Positions 46,104-53,161 of a stretch of DNA of 64,000 nucleotides are shown here, piece after piece. The notes beneath the pieces are model-generated. The model was not told the origin of the DNA. It was given only the letters and a program-made list of their open reading frames with translations, and did not search any database. Every line of letters starts with the position of its first letter. Within the stretch, counting starts at the first letter, position 1. The position numbers were made by a program, and so were the translations under genes. The DNA comes from Asticcacaulis currens (GTDB taxonomy: Bacteria > Pseudomonadota > Alphaproteobacteria > Caulobacterales > Caulobacteraceae): positions 124,001 through 188,000 of the forward strand of contig NZ_JAQQKW010000006.1 of assembly GCF_028550395.1 (NCBI RefSeq). The letters run 5' to 3'.

Positions 46104-47304
46104 GTTTGGCCATCCGGCGATAAAGGGAAGGGCGCGTCAGCCCCAGATCGGCAGCGGCCGCCGAAACGTTGAAATTATGCCGGTTAAGCGCATCTTCGAT
46201 CAGTCGTTTCTCCGATTGCGCCAGATTGCCTTTCGGCAGGTCCGCGCTCAGACCGGGACGGTCGTGCAGGTGCAGGTCGGCGGTGGTCAGGGTGGGGTTG
46301 TCCGAAAGGATGAGCGCGCGCTCGATCACCTGCTTCAGCGCGTGGACATTATCGGCCCAGGCTTCGGCCTGAAGGCTGGCGCGGGCCTCGGCAGACAGGG
46401 TGCGCGGGCTGAAACCATGCAACTGACAGGTGGTCAGGATAAAATGTTCCGCCAGAGGCACAATGTCTTCGACCCGTTCGCGCAGGGGGACGAGGGCGAT
46501 ATCCATGGTGCTGAGGGCATATAGCAGACCGCGGTCCAGCCCGATTTCGGCGCGGGGGCGCGTGCTGGTCGAAAGGACGCGGCAGTTGGAACGCGGGGCG
46601 CGGTGCAGATAGCCGAGCAGGGCCGGGATGCTCTTGTCCGGCAGGCGGTCGATGTTTTCGAGGATCAGGGTGCGGTTGGGGGTATCGTCCAGATCGTCGG
46701 GCGACAGGGTGGCGCATTCCACTACGCTGAGGGTGGACCGGCGCGACTGATGATGCAGGACCGTGGCCGCCAGAGACTTGCCCGTCCCCGTCTCCCCCGT
46801 AAACAGGACGGGGATGGTCAGGGCGGCGCAGCGGTCCATGGCCGCCATGATGCGGCGCATGGGTTCGGACAGGCCGATCAGGACCGGGGGGCGGGCGGCG
46901 ACAAGCGTATCCGTGCGTCGGGCCGCGAGGGTCGCTTCCACCGTCGCCAGCAGGCGGTCATTGTTCCACGGCTTCATCACGAAGTCACGGGCCCCGGCGC
47001 GCAGGGCCTGAACAGCGATCTGAAGCCCGCTGTGACCGGTCACGACGATGACACTCAGGCTGGGGGCGTGACGCAGCATGTCCCCCAGACAGTCAAGGCC
47101 TTCCTGACCGGAGGTCTGGGACTTGGAGAAGTTCAGATCGAGAAGCACCAGATCGACCGGCGTGGTCGCCACAAGGCTGAGGGCGCTGACCGGCGACGCG
47201 GCCTCCAGATAGGTGTACCCCGCCCGACGGAACAGAAGTTCGGCCGTCTTGCGCACATCCGGATCGTCGTCAACAAACAGAAGGGTCGGGGCGGGCTTGG
47301 TCAT
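46093..47304 (-). CDS. NtrC-like response regulator lacking the sigma-54 activation loop
   Basis: 403 aa. Receiver domain (about residues 8-120, phospho-acceptor Asp in LVLLDLNF). The AAA+ region (about 140-340) keeps Walker A GETGTGKS. The GAFTGA loop that contacts sigma-54 is absent: the sequence goes from VECATLSPDDLDD straight to RTLILENIDRLP, shortening this region. Walker B is also degenerate (LILEN instead of LFLDE). The C-terminus is a Fis-type helix-turn-helix (NVSAAAADLGLTRPSLYRRM). It probably acts as a repressor or sigma-70-type regulator. An inverted repeat just upstream may be its own operator. Confidence 0.9.
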   Translation of the reverse strand: MTKPAPTLLFVDDDPDVRKTAELLFRRAGYTYLEAASPVSALSLVATTPVDLVLLDLNFSKSQTSGQEGLDCLGDMLRHAPSLSVIVVTGHSGLQIAVQALRAGARDFVMKPWNNDRLLATVEATLAARRTDTLVAARPPVLIGLSEPMRRIMAAMDRCAALTIPVLFTGETGTGKSLAATVLHHQSRRSTLSVVECATLSPDDLDDTPNRTLILENIDRLPDKSIPALLGYLHRAPRSNCRVLSTSTRPRAEIGLDRGLLYALSTMDIALVPLRERVEDIVPLAEHFILTTCQLHGFSPRTLSAEARASLQAEAWADNVHALKQVIERALILSDNPTLTTADLHLHDRPGLSADLPKGNLAQSEKRLIEDALNRHNFNVSAAAADLGLTRPSLYRRMAKHGL

Positions 47305-47313
47305 GTACGCTTT

Positions 47314-47355
47314 CGGACAGGGCGGTCAATATTGCGGACACTTTGTGAGTGTCCG
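47314..47355. promoter_or_regulatory. CGGACA repeats and inverted repeat upstream of the response regulator
   Basis: CGGACACT (47335-47342) and AGTGTCCG (47348-47355) form a perfect 8-bp inverted repeat with a 5-bp centre, a 21-bp dyad of operator size. Another CGGACA at 47314-47319 lies exactly 21 bp (two helical turns) from the one at 47335. The nearest edge is 10 bp from the regulator's start codon at 47304, a position that fits autoregulation. It is also 242 bp upstream of the divergent GH42 gene. Confidence 0.55.
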
Positions 47356-47516
47356 TGAAAAACGTCAACTAATACCGTCTGTTATATGTGGTTTGAGCGT
47401 CTGGTAAACTGTGCAGACGCACACCGCTGATTCGGCCGGGTAGCGCCCGAAACCCGCAGGTGTCAAAAAACGAGCAGCGAAACATAATTCTGAGTTCCTG
47501 AGTGATCTCTCTATGT

Positions 47517-47527
47517 TAGTCTGACAA
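47517..47527 (+). promoter_or_regulatory. Candidate GntR operator upstream of the GH42-GH39 genes
   Basis: TAGTCTGACAA, identical to the site at 39221-39231, within an AT-rich stretch 70 nt upstream of the GH42 start. The wider 17 bp have matching ends (GTTA...TAAC). Position is suitable for repression of a promoter in the 47480-47560 interval. Confidence 0.5.
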
Positions 47528-47596
47528 TAACACAAAAAATCCGCTCCGTATGCGTCAAACATATGGCCAAGGATAACGGAACAGGGGAGATGGTGG

Positions 47597-49645
47597 ATGA
47601 AGCTCAAAGCGACCTTGGTGGGGGCGTGCGCCCTGTTATCGGCTGTGGCCGGTGGGGCGTTCGCGCAGGCCCCGGCGGGGCAGTTGCGCGTGCCCGACTC
47701 GCATCTCTATGTCGGTGCCAATTATCAGCCGGTGGACCGCACGCCCGTGCAGATTCATCAGGACATTGCGCGCATGAAGGCCGCCGGTTTCACCGTGGTA
47801 CGCATGGGGGATCTGTCGTGGGATTATTTCCAGCCAGCCGAGGGCGTCTTCACCTTTGAGGCCTTCGATGCGGTTCTGGAGGAGATGCATCGCAACGGCA
47901 TCAAGGTGATTGTCGATATTCCGGGCCAGCCGGCCCCCATGTGGCTGCACAAGGCCTATCCGGGGGTCGATCTTGTCACACAGAACGGCACGCGCCTTTA
48001 TGCGGCCGAGCGCTATATGGATAATACCAGCGATCCTGACTATCTGAGGCTGGTCGCCGCGTTGGCCGAGGCCATGACCAAACGGTATGGTCACCACCCG
48101 GCGGTCATTGCCTTCGGCTACAATAACGAAATCGGCAATGGCTTCATGTCCTATTCCGAGGCCGATAAGACGCGTTTTGTGGCGTGGCTGCAAAAGAAGT
48201 ACGGCTCTCTGGACACTCTGAACAAGGCCTGGGCGACGCAGCGCTGGTCACGCACCCTCACCGCATGGGATCAGGTGGAAATCCCTTATGGGGATGGGCC
48301 GGGTCCGTTTGAGCGCTATCTGGATCTGCGCCGGTACTGGTCAGACGCGACGATCAACGTCCTGATGATCCTCGAAAACGCCCGGCGCAGGAACGCGCCG
48401 GACAAGCCGGTCATTTCCAACCTCTGGGACAGCAGCGATCGCAAGGGGTTCGACTATCTGTCCACCTACAAACAGTACGTCTCGCACGGGTCGCACGGCT
48501 ATTATAATGGCGATGCTATCGGTGGCGCTTTCGAAACCCTGATGATGCGCGGTGCCCTGCCGACACCGAGCTGGTTTTCCGAGTTTCAGGCGGGCGGCGG
48601 TGGCTATTACGGCACCAAAGGCCGGTCGCGCATGTGGGGCTATTTCGGCCTCTTGAATGGGGCGCAAGGCATGCTGGCCTGGACGTTCAACACGCATCTG
48701 GGGGGTGAGGAGCAGGCCTTGTTTGGCCTGATTGATCACGACGACACCCCGTCGTGGAAGCTGGACGAATGGGCCACCATGGCCAAAGAGTTCAAAACGC
48801 TTGAAAAACTGGGCTTCCCCCGCGAACTGAAGCCGCAGGTCGCCGTCGCCTATTCGTTCGAGGCCAGGACCGCTTCGAGCCCCAAAAGCGGGTCGAATAC
48901 CGTCGCCCAGTACCTGACCACGCCCTATATGGTTCAGGCGCACAATGCCTTTGCGCCGGTCTATAACGACAATATCGACATCGCTGTGATCAATGTCGGC
49001 AAGGAGGATCTCAGCCGCTACAAGATGGTCGTGGTGCCGGGCCTCTACCTGATGGACAAGGCCTCGGCGGACAATATCCGTAGCTATGTACGCAACGGTG
49101 GCACGGTCATCATGACCGCCATGTCCGCCAAGGTCAATGAGACCAATCAATGGTTTAACACGCCTTTGCCGGGCTATCTGTCAGATGTCTTCGGGGTGAA
49201 AACGCGCGAATTCTACCGCAGGGACGCCGCTTTGAGCGGCCAGATCGGGGCGGCGTCGATCAACACCACCATTCACTTCTATGAGGTGCTGGAACCGACC
49301 ACCGCCACGGTTCTGGGCCGTTTTTCCAATGTCGAGGGAACGCCCCCGGTGGCCACGATAAACACCTATGGAAAGGGGCAGGCCATTTATGTCGCAACAC
49401 CCGCTCAGCCGTCGGTGCTGCAACCCTTATACCGCAGCCTCTATGGCCGATTGGGGATCACGCCGGGACCCTCGACCCCTGAAGGCGTCTATGCGCGGGT
49501 GGTGAACGGACGCACCCTGTACGTGAACGCGTCCTACGGTCCGAAAGATATCCGTATTGAAGGCATGAAAACGGGATTACTTTCCGGGAAGACGTGGTCG
49601 GGCACTCTGCATCTGGAGGCCGACGGCGTGGAAATTTTGCAATAG
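47597..49645 (+). CDS. Exported GH42 beta-galactosidase
   Basis: 682 aa. Signal peptide KLKATLVGACALLSAVAGGAFA, cleaved about residue 24. The TIM barrel of GH42 (about 35-400) has acid/base Glu178 in YNNEIGNG and nucleophile Glu329 in WFSEFQAG, followed by the trimerisation domain (about 410-600; VVVPGLYLMDKAS) and a short C-terminal beta domain. GH42 enzymes cut terminal beta-galactose, some alpha-L-arabinopyranose. An exported copy is less common than cytoplasmic ones and fits periplasmic trimming of imported oligosaccharides. GH39 follows 88 nt downstream on the same strand. Confidence 0.9.
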   Translation: MKLKATLVGACALLSAVAGGAFAQAPAGQLRVPDSHLYVGANYQPVDRTPVQIHQDIARMKAAGFTVVRMGDLSWDYFQPAEGVFTFEAFDAVLEEMHRNGIKVIVDIPGQPAPMWLHKAYPGVDLVTQNGTRLYAAERYMDNTSDPDYLRLVAALAEAMTKRYGHHPAVIAFGYNNEIGNGFMSYSEADKTRFVAWLQKKYGSLDTLNKAWATQRWSRTLTAWDQVEIPYGDGPGPFERYLDLRRYWSDATINVLMILENARRRNAPDKPVISNLWDSSDRKGFDYLSTYKQYVSHGSHGYYNGDAIGGAFETLMMRGALPTPSWFSEFQAGGGGYYGTKGRSRMWGYFGLLNGAQGMLAWTFNTHLGGEEQALFGLIDHDDTPSWKLDEWATMAKEFKTLEKLGFPRELKPQVAVAYSFEARTASSPKSGSNTVAQYLTTPYMVQAHNAFAPVYNDNIDIAVINVGKEDLSRYKMVVVPGLYLMDKASADNIRSYVRNGGTVIMTAMSAKVNETNQWFNTPLPGYLSDVFGVKTREFYRRDAALSGQIGAASINTTIHFYEVLEPTTATVLGRFSNVEGTPPVATINTYGKGQAIYVATPAQPSVLQPLYRSLYGRLGITPGPSTPEGVYARVVNGRTLYVNASYGPKDIRIEGMKTGLLSGKTWSGTLHLEADGVEILQ

Positions 49646-49733
49646 CTCGCCCCGCGCAGCTCCCACCTTCGCGAGTACCCCACACAGATTTTACGGTTTC
49701 CTGTCTCCGGAAACGCGACCAATGAGGTAGATC

Positions 49734-51317
49734 ATGGCCAAAGCCATTTCCCGTCGTTACCTGACCACCCTGACCGCCTGTGCCCTGATGGCGGCCGCCA
49801 CCCCGGTGACGGCCAAACCGACGGCCCCACGCAATGTCGTCCTCGACGTCCGTCAGGCCACGCAGCCGCTTGACCGCTTCTATGATCTGTCGGTCGGGGC
49901 CGACTATCCGGGCACGACGATCCGTGAAGCGAATCTGGCACAACTGGAAATCGCCGCAAAGGAACTGGGGTTCCGCTATATCCGCTTCCACGACATCTTT
50001 CACGATGAGCTGGGCACGGTGAAGAGGGTCGATGACAAGCTGGTCTATGACTGGACCAAGATCGACTATCTGTACGACCGCCTGCTGAAGATAAAGATCA
50101 AGCCCTTCGTCGAGCTGGGTTTTACGCCGTCGGCGCTGAAGACCTCGGATCAGACCATCTTCTACTGGAAGGGCAATACCTCGCCGCCACGCCTCGATCT
50201 GTGGAAGCAACTGGTGCACGATTTCACAAAGCACCTGATCGACCGTTATGGTATCGAAGAGGTGCGTAGCTGGTATTTCGAAGTGTGGAACGAACCCAAT
50301 CTCGACGGCTTCTTCCAGTATGCCGATCAGGAGCAGTATTTCGCCCTTTATGGCGTCACGGCCCGCACGCTGAAAGCTATTGACCCGCAATTGCGCGTCG
50401 GCGGCCCCTCTACCGCCGGGGCGGCCTGGGTGCCGGAGTTGCTGGCCTACGCCAAGGCGACGAACACGCCCGTCGATTTCGCCACCACCCACACCTATGG
50501 CGTCGATTACGGCTATCTCGACGAAGAGGGCAAGATGGACCTTCAGTTGTCGAAGAAGCCGGATGCCATCATCGCCGACGTCAAAAAGGTGCGCGCCGAG
50601 ATCGAGGCCTCGCACCTGCCCGGCCTGCCGCTGATCTTCACCGAATGGAGCACCAGCTATAACCCGCGCGACTTAAGCCACGATTCCTACGTCGCTGCGC
50701 CCTACGTCCTCAGCAAGCTGAAAGCGACGCAGGGCGTGGCGCAGGGCATGAGCTACTGGGTCTATTCGGACCTGTTCGAGGAACCCGGCCCGCCCAACGC
50801 CCCCTTCCACGGCGGTTTTGGCCTGATGACCCGTGAAGGCATCCGCAAGGCTTCGTGGTTTGCCTATAAGTATCTCAATACCCTGAACGGTAGGGAAATT
50901 CCTGTGTCTGACGCGCAGGTGTGGGCGGCCTATGACGGCAAGGGGGCGTCGGCGGTTATCTGGGACTTCCAGTTGCCGGACCAGCAGGGCCGGAGTAACA
51001 AGACCTTCTTCTCGAAGCTGGTCCCCAATACCGGATCGGCCCCGGTCAGCCTGCAATTGACGGGCCTGAAACCCGGTACCTACCGCCTGACGGTTCAGCG
51101 CACGGGCTATAAGAAGAATGACGCCTACTCCGCCTATATAGAGCTGGGCGCGCCGGACAATCTGACGCCCGCGCAGATCGCGAAGATGCAGGCCCTGACG
51201 GCCGATACGCCAGAAATCGACCGCAAGGTAACGGTGGGATCAAACGGCACGGCGTCGCTTAAGCTGCCTATGTCGAGCAATGATGTCGTTCTGGTGAAGG
51301 TGGTACCGACGCATTAA
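49734..51317 (+). CDS. Exported GH39 glycoside hydrolase (beta-xylosidase-like)
   Basis: 527 aa. Signal peptide RRYLTTLTACALMAAATPVTA, with the twin arginines early. GH39 barrel (about 40-400) with acid/base Glu187 in VWNEPNLDGFF and nucleophile Glu304 in FTEWSTSYN; the C-terminal part is a beta-sandwich. Characterised GH39 enzymes are beta-xylosidases, iduronidases or arabinosidases. In a locus with galactosidases and fucosidases, removal of xylose or arabinose caps is likely. Probably co-transcribed with GH42. Confidence 0.88.
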   Translation: MAKAISRRYLTTLTACALMAAATPVTAKPTAPRNVVLDVRQATQPLDRFYDLSVGADYPGTTIREANLAQLEIAAKELGFRYIRFHDIFHDELGTVKRVDDKLVYDWTKIDYLYDRLLKIKIKPFVELGFTPSALKTSDQTIFYWKGNTSPPRLDLWKQLVHDFTKHLIDRYGIEEVRSWYFEVWNEPNLDGFFQYADQEQYFALYGVTARTLKAIDPQLRVGGPSTAGAAWVPELLAYAKATNTPVDFATTHTYGVDYGYLDEEGKMDLQLSKKPDAIIADVKKVRAEIEASHLPGLPLIFTEWSTSYNPRDLSHDSYVAAPYVLSKLKATQGVAQGMSYWVYSDLFEEPGPPNAPFHGGFGLMTREGIRKASWFAYKYLNTLNGREIPVSDAQVWAAYDGKGASAVIWDFQLPDQQGRSNKTFFSKLVPNTGSAPVSLQLTGLKPGTYRLTVQRTGYKKNDAYSAYIELGAPDNLTPAQIAKMQALTADTPEIDRKVTVGSNGTASLKLPMSSNDVVLVKVVPTH

Positions 51318-51372
51318 TCGGATTGTGCGTGAACCGGTCTTCACGGGCCGGTTCACGGCTGATCCTGAGCCG

Positions 51373-52077
51373 TCAGTCTTCGGCCGGTGTCGCCGCCGCG
51401 GCCTCGACCTGCCGCAGGGTGGCCCGCAGCAATTCCCGCATCAGCGCTTCGGCGCCGGCGGCATCCGCCTGAGCGATGCAGGTCATGATCTGCTCCTGAA
51501 ACGAAGCGGTCAGCGGGCCGGGGCTGACGTGCGAAAATTCCATGTGTAGCGCCGTGCTGATCAGGGCCAGCAGGCGCGTGAAAAAGGCATTCCCCGATTC
51601 CAGCACGATCGTCTGATGGAACTGGATGGCGGCATTGAGCCTGTCTTCTGATTGCGGGGGGCTCGATAAAAGGGTCGTCAGGTGTGATTGTAGTGACTGG
51701 ATGACGCGGGCATCCCCGCGCGCCGCCGTCAGCCCGGCGGCGACAGGTTCCACGGCAAGACGCATCTGGATAAATTCCCGGAAGGTCTCCAGCGAAAAGG
51801 GGCGTTTGCGCAGCCAGTAGCTGATCTCCGGATCGAGCAGGTTCCAGGCCGCCAGCGGCTGAATACGGTCGGCCCGCTGGCGCATACTGATCAGGCCCTT
51901 GCCCATCAGCATACGGATCGCCTCGCGGATCACCGTGCGGCTGGCCCCATAGCGCTGACTTAGCTCGGCTTCGTTGGGCAGGCCCGTACCATCGAAATCC
52001 CCAGCGACAATAGCTTCACCGAGCAGGCGGTGAACATGCACGGCCATCTTGGCGCCCGTCTCGATAACTTCAGTCAT
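51373..52077 (-). CDS. GntR family regulator, FadR/FCD subgroup
   Basis: 234 aa from ATG 52077 (GAGGG site). N-terminal winged helix-turn-helix (about 10-75): LPNEAELSQRYGASRTVIREAIRMLMGKGLI, the GntR signature. The C-terminal all-helical FCD effector domain (about 90-220) keeps the metal-ligand type residues around FHQTIVLESGN. FCD regulators usually bind sugar acids or other small organic acids and repress in their absence. It sits convergent to GH42-GH39 and divergent from a small gene, in the middle of the carbohydrate locus. It is the best candidate to bind the TNGTNNNACNA sites. Confidence 0.9.
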   Translation of the reverse strand: MTEVIETGAKMAVHVHRLLGEAIVAGDFDGTGLPNEAELSQRYGASRTVIREAIRMLMGKGLISMRQRADRIQPLAAWNLLDPEISYWLRKRPFSLETFREFIQMRLAVEPVAAGLTAARGDARVIQSLQSHLTTLLSSPPQSEDRLNAAIQFHQTIVLESGNAFFTRLLALISTALHMEFSHVSPGPLTASFQEQIMTCIAQADAAGAEALMRELLRATLRQVEAAAATPAED

Positions 52078-52197
52078 TGCGCCCTCAACTCGTACCGCAT
52101 CCATTCGGCCTACACATTACCGTATTCACTGTGCACTTTAAAGCATAATGGCGCGATTATAATACTTTGCGCCAGCAACCGGGCAGGGCGGACCATT

Positions 52198-52223
52198 TGT
52201 CCGAAATCGGACATACCGGACAT
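52198..52223. promoter_or_regulatory. TGTCCG/CGGACA cluster between gntR and the small 52354 gene
   Basis: TGTCCGA (52198-52204) and TCGGACA (52207-52213) form a perfect 7-bp dyad. A further CGGACA at 52218-52223 is 10 bp (one helical turn) from the one at 52208. The hexamer is the same as in the dyad in front of the response regulator at 47314-47355. The cluster lies 121 bp upstream of gntR and 131 bp upstream of the divergent gene. Confidence 0.45.
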
Positions 52224-52353
52224 ATGCCATCAAATTTTGAGTAAGGTTGGAAATAATGTCAATTTTATCAGTTGGTTAGGATTGGTCTCCGGGCGCGCTA
52301 TACTCTTTGAAAAACGGGACGACACAGGTCCTCACAAGGTCAGGGAGTTGAGT

Positions 52354-52791
52354 ATGCGCAGAGCCGGTATGGCCGCCATCACGATGAGCGTCGATCCGCA
52401 GGCGAGGGAGGCGGGCGAAACGGCGGCAATCTGTGACTTTGCCGGTTCGGACCTGCGATACGGTTCCCCTCATCTGTGGGTGAATGAGGGGCGCGCTTTC
52501 ATCTCATTCCGCGTGGATAACCCCACGGACGACCCTCTGACAGAATTTGTACAGATATTTGCCCTGACAGGCCAAGAAGAGGCGCACCTGATCGGATGGG
52601 AAGGATGCCGTGTACCGGCGGCCGGCCATCGCTACATCCAGTTCTATGTCGAGTCTGTGCGGGGAGGGCCGCTGAGTGACGGCGCGTTCGACCCTGCTCG
52701 CGTGCGCGAGGTGCAGATCCGCAGCCTGTCTCAGGTTCGGGCCCGTCGGGACTGTGGCGAGGGCTTTGAGCTGATAAAAAGCCCTCGCTGA
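52354..52791 (+). CDS. Uncharacterised 145-aa protein
   Basis: Starts at ATG 52354 with AGGGAG about seven bases upstream. No signal peptide or membrane helix. The body looks like a small beta-rich domain (LWVNEGRAFISFRVDNPTDDPLTEFVQIFALTG, then GHRYIQFYVESVRGGP). I do not recognise a family. Codon use is typical of the locus, and the frame is open with good third-position GC, supporting a real gene. Frame upstream of 52354 lacks these features. The stop codon lies inside a perfect 12-bp stem. Confidence 0.6.
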   Translation: MRRAGMAAITMSVDPQAREAGETAAICDFAGSDLRYGSPHLWVNEGRAFISFRVDNPTDDPLTEFVQIFALTGQEEAHLIGWEGCRVPAAGHRYIQFYVESVRGGPLSDGAFDPARVREVQIRSLSQVRARRDCGEGFELIKSPR

Positions 52792-52816
52792 ACAGGGAGA
52801 TAAGGTTCAGCGAGGG
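52782..52816 (-). terminator. Perfect 12-bp hairpin over the end of the 52354 gene
   Basis: CCCTCGCTGAAC (52782-52793) and GTTCAGCGAGGG (52805-52816) pair fully around an 11-nt loop. The stop codon TGA (52789-52791) is inside the left arm. The T-run is on the minus strand (AAAAA at 52777-52781 on the plus strand), so as a Rho-independent terminator it points against the gene. On the plus strand it would act as a 3' stabilising stem. Confidence 0.6.
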
Positions 52817-53161
52817 AAAAGTGACCTCGTCCAGCGCGGGAAGAGGCTTGATGCTCAGTGCAGTGCCGAAACCAGTTGGCTAGAAAGTAATATACTCATA
52901 CAAAAAGCGGCGCAAGTGATTTTTTCATATTTTCACCTGTGAGCTAAAAATGACTTTATTTTTCAATATGCCGTTATCATTACGACCTCCGATGTGACGT
53001 TTTTGCATCAAATATGAAAACAATTGCACGGTTGCTAAAATCATACTTGTCGTACAATAGCATAATAGTGTTGGAATAGAACGGTGGTCCGAGCGAGTCT
53101 CTGCGGTCACGATCAAGCAAAAACAGAGCCGGTCATGCGCTGGCTCACAGGGGAGGCAGGA
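52817..53161 (+). promoter_or_regulatory. 345-nt AT-rich gap upstream of the large TonB receptor
   Basis: No gene visible. The stretch 52880-53080 is markedly AT-rich for this genome. TTTTCATATTT (52922-52932) and AAATATGAAAA (53009-53019) are an 11-bp inverted repeat 76 bp apart. TTGTCGTACAA at 53047-53057 fits TNGTNNNACNA and resembles the two TAGTCTGACAA sites before GH2 and GH42. The promoter of the receptor should be in this interval, but -35 and -10 boxes cannot be placed with confidence. Confidence 0.5.

Noticed and set aside
52030-52353. An N-terminal extension of the 145-aa gene
   Set aside because: It overlaps the gntR start antisense and spans AT-rich operator-like DNA with poor codon use; the ATG at 52354 has a good ribosome-binding site.
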